Shown one piece after another: positions 7,042 through 14,578 of a stretch of 26,254 nt of DNA. The first letter of the stretch is position 1. Each line of letters begins with the position of its first letter. This DNA is from Pseudomonadota bacterium (GTDB taxonomy: Bacteria > Pseudomonadota > Alphaproteobacteria > Rhizobiales > Rhizobiaceae): NCBI GenBank assembly GCA_023387775.1, contig JAEWHN010000034.1, positions 1 through 26,254 on the forward strand, written 5' to 3'. The translations under genes and the position numbers were made by a program. The notes under the pieces were generated by a model. It did not search any database. It was not told where the DNA came from and saw only the letters and a program-made list of their open reading frames with translations.

Positions 7042-10000
7042 CTACTTCTTGAGCTGGTCGCGCAAGGCTGCGAGCTTGGCGAAGGGCGAATCCGGATCGA
7101 TGCGCGCGGGGCGCTCGTCGCGTGCCCTGGCCTGGAACGCGGGCTTGCCATGCGAGCCGCCCTTGCCGCCGCGCTCCTCGCGCCGGTCGGGGCGTCCGCC
7201 GTCACCGTTGGGCTTGCCGCCTGGCTTGCCCTTGAACTTGCGCTCGAACCGCTCCTTGCCGCCCTGCTCACGGCCCTGGCCGTCGCCGCGCTCGCGCTGC
7301 TGGCGCTGCCCTGGCGCGGCCTGTGCATCGGCCTGGCCGCCGCGCCGGCGATTGTCCTGGCGGTGGCGCGGACGCTGCTCGAAACGGGCCGGACGCCACA
7401 GAAGCACCGGCTTGGGCTCCTCGACGGCTTCGGTTGCCGGCGCAGCGGCAGCGGCCTGAGCCGCCTCCTCGGAAGGGGTTTCCTCGGTAATCGGCGCCGA
7501 CGCGACAGCCGGCGCTTCCTCGGCGGCAGAAGCAGGTTCCTCTGCTTCTACCGGAGCTTCCACGACGGTTTCTGCCGAAAGTTCCCCGCTGGCTTCCGCG
7601 CCAGCCGCTTCCACCTCGACGGGCTCGCCCTCGATAGCTGCTGGCGTTTCGCCATCCACGGCCGCGGGAGCCTGCTCGGCTGCAGCCTTTGCCGCGGCTT
7701 CGGCGGCGGCCTGGCGCGCCGCTTCGTCCAGCGCCTCCAGCCGCGCCTTGACCTCAACAGCCGGCTTGGCATCGGCCCGGTAGCCCAGGCCCTTCAGGAT
7801 TTCTTCCATATCGTCGGCGGTGGCGCCGAGAATGGACATCATCGCCGGCGTGACCAGGAAGGTGCTGCCGTCATAGGCGCCTTCGGGGCGCGCACCGGTG
7901 CCGGCCTTCCAGGCCAGCGCCGGGCGAATGAGATCCGCCAGCCGCTCGAGGATGTCGACGCGCACGGCGCGGCGGCCCAGCATGCGGAAGCCGGCCAGCT
8001 TGTAGAAGGTCTTGTCGAAGGACGGGTCGACCACCACCGAGGTGCGGCCGGCCGACAGCGCGTGCACCACGTCGCCAAAGCCGGGCATGTCCTTGCCGTC
8101 GTTCTTCAACGCCCACAGCAGCGTGATCAGTCCGGCCGGGCCGGGCTTCAGCAGCGTCGGCACGAAGACGTGATAGGCGCCGAAGCGCACGCCCAGGCGG
8201 CGCAGGCTGGCGCGGCCTTCCTGGTCGAGCGACTTCATTTCCTCGGCAATGTCGCGCCGGTTGAGCAGGCCGAAATTCTCGACCAACTGGAAGGCGATGC
8301 CGCGCGCAATGCCGGTGAGCTGGTCGGCGCCGCGCAGGTCGATGAGCGGCTTCAGCGCGGTGTCGATCTGGAAGTTCACGAAGCGCTCGGCGCGCGCTGC
8401 CACCTTGTCGCGTGCGGGGCCGGTCAGCTGCTCGTCGGCCAGCAGGATCACGCGCGGGCGCAGCGCATCCTCGGTCGCCACCAGCGTGCCGATGGGCGCG
8501 CCGATCCAGCGCAGCGTGCCGTCAGAGCCGAGCGCAAGGTCACCATTGGCGCATGCCGCGAAGCGTTCCGCGCGCGCCTCGAACTCGACGCCCAGCGCCT
8601 TCTGCGCGGCCGCTTTTATGGCCTTGCCGTCTTCGCCGCCAGCGCTCTGGTCGGCGGTGAAGCGGAACCCTTGCAATTCCCCGACGTGATGGCCTTCGAC
8701 GAGGACGGTTCCGGTTGAGCTGATTTCGGCTTCTAGCATGGTGTTTTCTCTAAGGCGGCGCATAAGGACCGAAGTCCTGCGGTCTACGAAGCGTTTCGTC
8801 AACCGTTCATGCAGTGCATCCGACAATCTGTCTTCGATTTCCCGCGTCTTTTCCTGCCAATGTAGCGGATCAGCCAACCAGCCAGGCCGGTTTGACACAT
8901 AGGTCCAGGTGCGGATCTGGGCAATACGGTGCGAAAGCGTATCGATGTCGCCGTCGGTGCTGTCGGCACGGCGCACCTGTTCGGCCATGTAGTTTTCATC
9001 GACATGACCGCGGTCGGCGAGATCGAAAAAGATGGAGGCGACCAGGTCGGCATGCTGGGCCGGCGCGATGCGGCGGTAGTCGGGCAGCGCGCAGACATCC
9101 CACAGCAGCGCGACGCGATCGCGGCTGCCGGCGCGCCTGGTGATGTCGGGATCGCGCGACAGCTGTTCCAGCGCCTGCGCATCGACCGCCGGCAGCGCCC
9201 GCGTCAGCCCTTCGACGGGGGCGACCGTGTCGATGGAGCGCTTCAGCGCATCGATGCTGGCGAAATCGAACTGGGCGGTGCGCCATTGGAGCACTTTCAC
9301 CGGGTCGAAATCATGCGCCTCGATCTTCTCGATCAGCTCCTCCGGGAAGGGATCAACCTGGCCGGTGACGCCGAAGGTGCCATCGCGCATGTGCCGCCCG
9401 GCGCGCCCGGCGATCTGGCCCAGCTCCGCAGGGTTCAGATCGCGGAACTGAAAGCCGTCGAACTTGCGGTTCTGGGCGAAGGCGACATGGTCGACATCGA
9501 GATTGAGCCCCATGCCGATGGCGTCGGTGGCGACCAGGTAGTCGACGTCGCCGGACTGGTAGAGCGCCACCTGGGCGTTGCGGGTGCGGGGCGAAAGCGC
9601 GCCCAGCACCACCGCCGCCCCACCGCGCTGGCGGCGAATGAGCTCGGCAATGGCATAGACCTCGTCGGCCGAGAAGGCGACGATGGCCGAACGGCGCGGC
9701 AGCCGCGTGAGCTTCTTGGAGCCGGCATAGGCCAGATGCGAAAGCCGCGGCCGCGTGACCACCGAAATGCCGCGCAGCAGCCTTTCCAGGATGCCGCGCA
9801 TGGTGGCGGCGCCCAGAAGCAGCGTTTCCTGCCGGCCACGCAGATGCAGGATGCGGTCGGTGAAGATGTGGCCGCGTTCGAGATCGCCGGCAAGTTGCAC
9901 CTCGTCGATGGCGACGAAGGCGGCATTGGTCTCGCGCGGCATGGCCTCCACCGTGCAGACCGAATAGCGGGCGGTCGGCGGCATGATCTTTTCTTCGCCG

Positions 10001-10218
10001 GTCACCAGCGCCACATTGTGCGCGCCGACCTTTTCGCAGACGCGGGTGTAGACCTCGCGCGCCAGAAGCCTGAGCGGCAAGCCGATGACGCCGCTCTCAT
10101 GCGCCACCATGCGCTCGATCGCCAGATGCGTCTTGCCGGTGTTGGTCGGCCCGAGAACGGCGGTCACGTCGCGCCCGGTCAGGACGAGCGGGTCAGACTG
10201 TTTGGGGTGGACGTTCAT
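7042..10218 (-). CDS. Suv3-like superfamily 2 RNA helicase with long disordered tail
   Basis: ATP-dependent helicase of the mitochondrial Suv3 type, 1058 aa. Walker A GPTNTGKT lies at 23-30; motif II is DEVQ (105-108), close to the DEIQ-type motif of Suv3 rather than DEAD/DEAH; motif VI is QIAGRAGRH. The middle section is helical. After about residue 825 the protein becomes low complexity: an Ala/Glu-rich acidic stretch (to about 935), an Arg/Gly/Lys/Gln-rich basic stretch, and the ending DPDSPFAKLAALRDQLKK. The tail adds roughly 250 residues to the helicase core and looks intrinsically disordered and RNA-binding. It is first in the cluster followed by the S4 gene and fdxA. The substrate is unknown; RNA turnover or ribosome assembly is an inference. 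Confidence 0.9.
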   Translation of the reverse strand: MNVHPKQSDPLVLTGRDVTAVLGPTNTGKTHLAIERMVAHESGVIGLPLRLLAREVYTRVCEKVGAHNVALVTGEEKIMPPTARYSVCTVEAMPRETNAAFVAIDEVQLAGDLERGHIFTDRILHLRGRQETLLLGAATMRGILERLLRGISVVTRPRLSHLAYAGSKKLTRLPRRSAIVAFSADEVYAIAELIRRQRGGAAVVLGALSPRTRNAQVALYQSGDVDYLVATDAIGMGLNLDVDHVAFAQNRKFDGFQFRDLNPAELGQIAGRAGRHMRDGTFGVTGQVDPFPEELIEKIEAHDFDPVKVLQWRTAQFDFASIDALKRSIDTVAPVEGLTRALPAVDAQALEQLSRDPDITRRAGSRDRVALLWDVCALPDYRRIAPAQHADLVASIFFDLADRGHVDENYMAEQVRRADSTDGDIDTLSHRIAQIRTWTYVSNRPGWLADPLHWQEKTREIEDRLSDALHERLTKRFVDRRTSVLMRRLRENTMLEAEISSTGTVLVEGHHVGELQGFRFTADQSAGGEDGKAIKAAAQKALGVEFEARAERFAACANGDLALGSDGTLRWIGAPIGTLVATEDALRPRVILLADEQLTGPARDKVAARAERFVNFQIDTALKPLIDLRGADQLTGIARGIAFQLVENFGLLNRRDIAEEMKSLDQEGRASLRRLGVRFGAYHVFVPTLLKPGPAGLITLLWALKNDGKDMPGFGDVVHALSAGRTSVVVDPSFDKTFYKLAGFRMLGRRAVRVDILERLADLIRPALAWKAGTGARPEGAYDGSTFLVTPAMMSILGATADDMEEILKGLGYRADAKPAVEVKARLEALDEAARQAAAEAAAKAAAEQAPAAVDGETPAAIEGEPVEVEAAGAEASGELSAETVVEAPVEAEEPASAAEEAPAVASAPITEETPSEEAAQAAAAAPATEAVEEPKPVLLWRPARFEQRPRHRQDNRRRGGQADAQAAPGQRQQRERGDGQGREQGGKERFERKFKGKPGGKPNGDGGRPDRREERGGKGGSHGKPAFQARARDERPARIDPDSPFAKLAALRDQLKK

Positions 10219-10397
10219 CAGGGATTAGGCGGCCTTTTCTGGCTCGGCAGTTCGCGGAGACCCGGCGCGGCGGGCCAGTCGGCTCTATGCAGGCGAAGTG
10301 GACTCATGATCGGGTCGCTCTTCCCCGACAGATAGGGGTTCGGCAGGAGAAACGAAAGCCCTAAATATTCGGCGGAATAACGGCCGGGAACGACTCT

Positions 10398-10460
10398 GGA
10401 ACGAATCGGCGACGAATCGCTGACTCCGCATGATTCAGCTTTTGTTCACGGCTAGATGTA
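10398..10460. repeat. Intergenic repeat, copy A
   Basis: Starts GGAACGAATCGGCGACGAAT, identical to copy B for the first 25 bases, then diverges and realigns at TTTGTTCACGGC about 42 bases in. It is the most degraded copy. Confidence 0.7.
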
Positions 10461-10648
10461 GTCAGTTCGGCTATCGAGAGTCCCATATGCTGAATCTCTA
10501 ATGTTCGTGGGCGCTCTGGATTCCCACTGGCGGGTCCGACGCTTCGCCGCCCGAGGCGACCGCTAGAGGTAAGCAGTTGAAATAAAAGTATATTTCCCCA
10601 CCTGAGGGTGACGGGACCGATACGCACGTTAACCTTCCATCCAAAGGA

Positions 10649-10714
10649 GGAACGAATCGGCGACGAATCGCTGCTCGGACGGGTTTCCCGCTTTGTTCAC
10701 CACCACATGCTGTG
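10649..10714. repeat. Intergenic repeat, copy B
   Basis: Begins GGAACGAATCGGCGACGAAT and includes TTTCCCGCTTTGTTCAC. By hand alignment it agrees with copy C at about 55 of 66 positions with no gap. It is preceded by GTTAACCTT-N8-AGGAGG (10628-10650). Confidence 0.75.
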
Positions 10715-10920
10715 CCTTGACAGGGATGGCAGCCCAAATGGCAGCCTGGCGAGGTGCTGCAATCCTCACCTTTTGCCACCAGCGTTAACCTTTTCCTGCC
10801 AGGAGGCGAGATGGCCGCTGAGGCTGAGCCGCCAGTTAAGCAATCGCTAACCAAGATTAAGAATGGATGACGGGCGCGAGCTTGCCGGCAGGCTGGCCCG
10901 TTAACATTGCGCCTGAAACG

Positions 10921-10986
10921 AGAACGAAGCAGCGACGAATCGCTGCTTCGACAGGCTTCCCGCTTTGTTCACGGCAACATGTTGTG
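10921..10986. repeat. Intergenic repeat, copy C, with perfect hairpin
   Basis: Contains a perfect 11-bp stem CGAAGCAGCGA (10925-10935), loop CGAA, complement 10940-10950, then TTCCCGCTTTGTTCACGG and a CAACATGTTG palindrome. Copies A and B keep the loop and the inner stem but have mismatches in the outer stem. Confidence 0.78.
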
Positions 10987-11230
10987 GTGACAGAACCACT
11001 GGCCACAAGATTCGACCTCAGAGCAGGTCGGGCATTTGCGGCGCGATAGCCGGACATTAACAAAAGCGTTCCGTTTCGGAACAGAATCAATCTCTGTCGG
11101 CAAGCAGAAGGTTCTCCATCCCAAATAGCGGCGGCCATTGCCTAGAGGCCAAACTTGCCCGACTTCCAACATTGTCTTCCAGGCAATTTCATGGCTCCAT
11201 CCTAAACTTGGTGTTTAGAAGGTGATACAG

Positions 11231-11920
11231 ATGTCCAAACGTCTCCTCGCCGAATTTCTTGGCACTTTCTGGCTCGTCTTCGGCGGCTGCGGCAGCGCCG
11301 TCCTGGCGGCCGCGTTCCCCGATCTCGGCATCGGGTTTGCCGGCGTTGCGTTGGCATTCGGCCTCACCGTGCTGACAATGGTCTACGCCGTCGGCGGCAT
11401 TTCCGGCGGCCATTTTAACCCGGCCGTATCGGTCGGCCTCACGGTCGCCGGCCGCCTGCCGGCAAGAGATCTTGTGCCCTATGTGATCGCGCAACTGATT
11501 GGCGCGGTCATCGCCTCGGCGATCCTCTATGTGGTCGCCAGCGGCAAGGCGGACTTCTCGCTCGCTAACGGTTTCGCAGCCAATGGCTATGGCGAGCACT
11601 CGCCCGGCGGTTATCCGCTCAGTTCGGCCGCGCTGATCGAGATCGTACTGACGTTCATGTTCATCATGATCATTCTCGGCGCCACCCATGGTCGGGTGCC
11701 GGCCGGCTTCGCAGGGATAGCCATCGGCCTTGCACTGACGCTGGTTCACCTGATCTCGATCCCGGTGACCAACGCCTCGGTCAACCCGGCGCGTTCGACC
11801 GCCCCGGCGTTGTTTGTCGGGGGCTGGGCGCTGCAGCAGCTGTGGCTGTTCTGGGTGGCCCCCATCGCGGGTGCCATCCTGGCCGGCATCGCCCACAAGT
11901 CGCTGTTCGGCGACGAATAG
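11231..11920 (+). CDS. aqpZ: Aquaporin Z
   Basis: Inner-membrane water channel of the MIP family, 229 aa, close to the E. coli AqpZ length. Six transmembrane helices are apparent, with the two pore half-helices marked by GGHFNPAVS and NASVNPARS; the Arg after the second NPA and the preceding small residues fit a water-selective rather than glycerol channel. The ATG at 11231 (MSKRLLAEFLGTFW) is preferred over the GTG at 11222 because an AAGGTG ribosome binding site overlaps that GTG and sits about 6 nt ahead of the ATG. It stands alone: repeat-rich noncoding DNA lies upstream, and phaB converges from downstream. Confidence 0.95.
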   Translation: MSKRLLAEFLGTFWLVFGGCGSAVLAAAFPDLGIGFAGVALAFGLTVLTMVYAVGGISGGHFNPAVSVGLTVAGRLPARDLVPYVIAQLIGAVIASAILYVVASGKADFSLANGFAANGYGEHSPGGYPLSSAALIEIVLTFMFIMIILGATHGRVPAGFAGIAIGLALTLVHLISIPVTNASVNPARSTAPALFVGGWALQQLWLFWVAPIAGAILAGIAHKSLFGDE

Positions 11921-11988
11921 GCGCCACGACACAAAACGCGACGGCGCTTGATGGCGCCGCCTCCCGAGCCTGGAATATCGCCTTCGTG

Positions 11989-12711
11989 TCAGACCAGATA
12001 CTGGCCGCCATTGGCGGTGATGGTCGAGCCGGTGATGAAGCCCGCCTCGTCCGACGCAAGGAATAGCACGCAGCGCGCGATTTCCTCCGGCTCGCCCAGC
12101 CGGCCGACCGGAATTTGCGCAATGATGGATTCGCGCACCTTCTCCGGCACCGCCATCACCATGTCGGTGGCGATATAGCCCGGGCAGATGACATTGACGG
12201 TGATGCCGGCACGCGCGCCCTCCTGCGCCAGGGCCTTGGTGAAGCCGATGTCGCCGGCCTTGGAGGCGGAATAGTTGACCTGGCCGACCTGGCCCTTCTG
12301 GCCGTTGATGGAGGAAATCGTGATGACGCGGCCGAATTTTCTGTCGCGCATGCCGCTCCAAAGCGGATGCGTCATGTTGAAGACGCCGTTGAGATTGGTG
12401 CCGATCACCTCGTCCCACTGTTCGCGCGTCATCCTGTGGAACATGGCGTCGCGGGTGATGCCGGCATTGTTGACGAGGATGTCCACGGGGCCGAGATCGG
12501 CCTCGACCTTGCCGATGCCGGCCATGCAGGCATCGTAGTCGGCGACTGACCATTTGTAGACCGGGATGCCGGTTTCCGCCCGGAACTTCTCGGCGGCCTC
12601 GTCATTGCCGGCATAGTTGGCGGCCACATGATAGCCGGCATTTTTCAGCGCGATCGAGATTGCCGCGCCGATGCCGCGCGACCCACCAGTGACGATTGCA
12701 GTTCTGGTCAT
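11989..12711 (-). CDS. phaB: Acetoacetyl-CoA reductase PhaB
   Basis: NADPH-dependent short-chain dehydrogenase that reduces acetoacetyl-CoA to (R)-3-hydroxybutyryl-CoA, the PHB monomer. The protein is 240 aa. The cofactor glycine motif is TGGSRGIG (8-15), the NNAG motif is at 81-84, and the catalytic residues are Ser134, Tyr147 and Lys151, with the same spacing as in Cupriavidus PhaB. The ATG at 12711 follows a GAGGGGAG ribosome binding site; the longer open frame (to 12849) overlaps the preceding gene and is rejected. It is the last gene of phaA, an unknown exported protein and phaB; the gap to that protein's stop is only 23 nt. Confidence 0.95.
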   Translation of the reverse strand: MTRTAIVTGGSRGIGAAISIALKNAGYHVAANYAGNDEAAEKFRAETGIPVYKWSVADYDACMAGIGKVEADLGPVDILVNNAGITRDAMFHRMTREQWDEVIGTNLNGVFNMTHPLWSGMRDRKFGRVITISSINGQKGQVGQVNYSASKAGDIGFTKALAQEGARAGITVNVICPGYIATDMVMAVPEKVRESIIAQIPVGRLGEPEEIARCVLFLASDEAGFITGSTITANGGQYLV

Positions 12712-12734
12712 GCTCCCCTCGCTGTGTTTGAGAT

Positions 12735-13112
12735 TTATTTCAGTTTGGCGAAAGCCTCTTCCATCACTTGTTTGCCGACTTTTTCGCTGTAGAGGCGGAT
12801 AACTTCCACCATCTCGGGTTGGCCCAACTGCTCCACGGTGACTTTGCACGGGTCCATCGCAACGCGGGTGACCCCGGAAGCAAACAAGAGCGTCAGGCCT
12901 TTCACGGAGGCCAAGTCGTCGGACATCGCCGCAACTATGAGCTTTTTGAGCACATCTTTGTCGGCGCGAGTGGCATTTTCGAACACGCAGGTCGCTGCGG
13001 CCTCAACGTCCAGCGACAGGGCCGGTCCTGCACCGAAGCAAATCACCAATCCCGCAAGCGCAAATAGGCGGGACACTCGAACGCCACACTGTTCCATGCC
13101 CCGCCGCATCAT
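12735..13112 (-). CDS. Unknown exported protein between phaA and phaB
   Basis: I do not recognise this 125-aa protein. The N-terminus (MMRRGMEQCGVRVSR then LFALAGLVICFGAGPALS) is a clear signal peptide with cleavage expected near residue 33-36, so the mature part of about 90 residues should be periplasmic. The mature part is helical, with two cysteines (Cys42 and Cys89) that could form a disulfide, and ends EKVGKQVMEEAFAKLK. The ATG at 13112 overlaps the phaA stop as TGATG, which argues for translational coupling. The gene lies in one operon with two cytoplasmic PHB enzymes, which is unexpected for an exported protein. It may simply be a passenger. Confidence 0.72.
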   Translation of the reverse strand: MMRRGMEQCGVRVSRLFALAGLVICFGAGPALSLDVEAAATCVFENATRADKDVLKKLIVAAMSDDLASVKGLTLLFASGVTRVAMDPCKVTVEQLGQPEMVEVIRLYSEKVGKQVMEEAFAKLK

Positions 13113-14296
13113 CACAGCGCCTCGACGCACATGGCGACGCCCATGCCGCCGCCGATGCACAGGGTGGCGAGCCCCTTCTTGGCGCCGCGCCGGCGCATTT
13201 CGTAGACCAGCGTGTTGAAGATACGCGCGCCCGATGCGCCGATCGGGTGGCCGATGGCGATGGCGCCGCCATTGACGTTGACGATTTCCGGGTTCCACCC
13301 CATGCCCTTGTTGACTGCGCAGGCCTGCGCCGCGAAAGCCTCGTTGGCTTCCACGAGGTCGAGGTCCTCGGCCTTCCAGCCGGCCTTTTCCAGCGCCCTG
13401 CGCGAGGCGGGAATCGGGCCGGTGCCCATGACCTGCGGATCGACGCCGGCAGTCGCCCAGGAGACGATCCGGGCCAGAGGAGCGATGCCGCGCCGGGCGG
13501 CCTCGGCCTCCGACATCAGCACCGCCGCGGCCGCGCCATCATTGATGCCCGAAGCGTTGCCTGCCGTCACCGTGCCTTCCTTGTCGAAGGCAGGGCGCAG
13601 CTTCTGCATGGCCTCCAGCGTCGCGCCATGGCGGATATATTCGTCCTGGTCGACGACGGTGTCGCCCTTGCGGCCCTTCACCATGACAGCGACGATCTCG
13701 TCCTTGAACCTGCCGGCCTTCTGCGCGGCCTCGGCCTTGTTCTGCGACGCCAGCGCGAACTGGTCCTGCTCGTCGCGGGTGATCTGGAACTGGCGTGCCA
13801 CGTTCTCGGCGGTGACGCCCATGTGGTAGCCGTTGAAGGCGTCCCACAGACCGTCCCTGATCATGGTATCGATCATCGAATAGTCGCCCATCTTCACGCC
13901 GGCGCGCAGATGCTGGCAGTGCGGCGACATGGACATGGATTCCTGGCCGCCCGCGACGATGATCCGGGCGTCGCCGGTGGCAATCTGCTGCATGCCGAGC
14001 GCGATCGAGCGCAGGCCCGACCCGCAAACCTGGTTGAGGCTCCAAGCGGTGGTTTCCTTCGGCAGGCCGGCGCCGATGGAGGCCTGCCGCGCCGGGTTCT
14101 GGCCCTGGCCGGCCTGCAGCACCTGGCCGAGGATGACCTCGTCCACTTCCTGCCCCTCGACAGAGGCGCGTGCCAGGGCTTCGCGAATGGCCACGGCGCC
14201 AAGCTCGTGGGCCGGAATGCTGGCGAAAGCGCCATTGAAGGAGCCAACGGGCGTGCGGGCGGCGCTGGCGATCACGATTGCATTCGAGCCGGACAT
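13112..14296 (-). CDS. phaA: Acetyl-CoA C-acetyltransferase (beta-ketothiolase) PhaA
   Basis: Biosynthetic thiolase condensing two acetyl-CoA to acetoacetyl-CoA, the first step of PHB synthesis. The 394-aa protein shows the nucleophile Cys91 in VCGSG, His350 in GHPIGASG and Cys380 in CIGGGMG, all at the usual thiolase II positions. The ATG at 14296 is preceded by CAGGAGA at good spacing and gives the normal start MSGSNAIVIASAARTPVG. It is the first gene of the phaA, unknown exported protein and phaB operon and is divergent from phaR, the repressor-type regulator of PHB metabolism. The phaC synthase is not in this window. Confidence 0.95.
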   Translation of the reverse strand: MSGSNAIVIASAARTPVGSFNGAFASIPAHELGAVAIREALARASVEGQEVDEVILGQVLQAGQGQNPARQASIGAGLPKETTAWSLNQVCGSGLRSIALGMQQIATGDARIIVAGGQESMSMSPHCQHLRAGVKMGDYSMIDTMIRDGLWDAFNGYHMGVTAENVARQFQITRDEQDQFALASQNKAEAAQKAGRFKDEIVAVMVKGRKGDTVVDQDEYIRHGATLEAMQKLRPAFDKEGTVTAGNASGINDGAAAAVLMSEAEAARRGIAPLARIVSWATAGVDPQVMGTGPIPASRRALEKAGWKAEDLDLVEANEAFAAQACAVNKGMGWNPEIVNVNGGAIAIGHPIGASGARIFNTLVYEMRRRGAKKGLATLCIGGGMGVAMCVEAL

Positions 14297-14578
14297 TTTG
14301 GTCTCCTGAGTGGATTCGCGGCTGGCATGCCGCAAGGTTCTCTCCCTCGATGTTTCTTGCCCGTTCCCAGGGCCGAGTCAAACTGGAAATCGCAACTGCA
14401 CAATGAGATTGTCGACCGCGGGGAAACCGCAAATCCGCAGAATAACGCCATTTCCCGGCTGAATCATGCCGCAGTGCACAAACTTCTTTGAATTGCGGCG
14501 GCTTTGCGCATATCCTCATTTTCGGCGCAATTGTTTGCCGGCGGCCTCAGGGCATGCCGGTGCCCGGGGAGGAAGTTG

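Larger units (their letters stand above)
10219..11230. other. 1-kb intergenic region with diverged repeats, no recognisable gene
   Basis: Between the helicase start and aqpZ I find no family match in any frame. The short open frames on both strands look alike only because they cross the same repeats. The region carries three copies of a ~66-bp repeat, three GTTAAC boxes, a perfect 11-bp hairpin and a GTTCCGTTTCGGAAC palindrome at 11068-11082. Composition is more AT-rich than the surrounding genes. Promoters for the divergent helicase and aqpZ genes should lie here. Confidence 0.6.

Noticed and set aside
6535..8718. 727-codon plus-strand frame opposite fdxA, the S4 gene and the helicase tail
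   Set aside because: It crosses three real minus-strand genes and reads as His/Arg/Gly-rich shadow translation.
10836..10860. Possible CtrA site (TTAA-N7-CTAA and a nearby TTAA)
   Set aside because: It departs from TTAA-N7-TTAA in one half and the second spacing is 6, so support is too weak.
10361..11138. Minus-strand frames sharing an AAIRRRFV-like peptide, first taken for a small gene family
   Set aside because: They look alike only because each crosses the same DNA repeat; differences between copies are not biased to third codon positions and no start signals are present.
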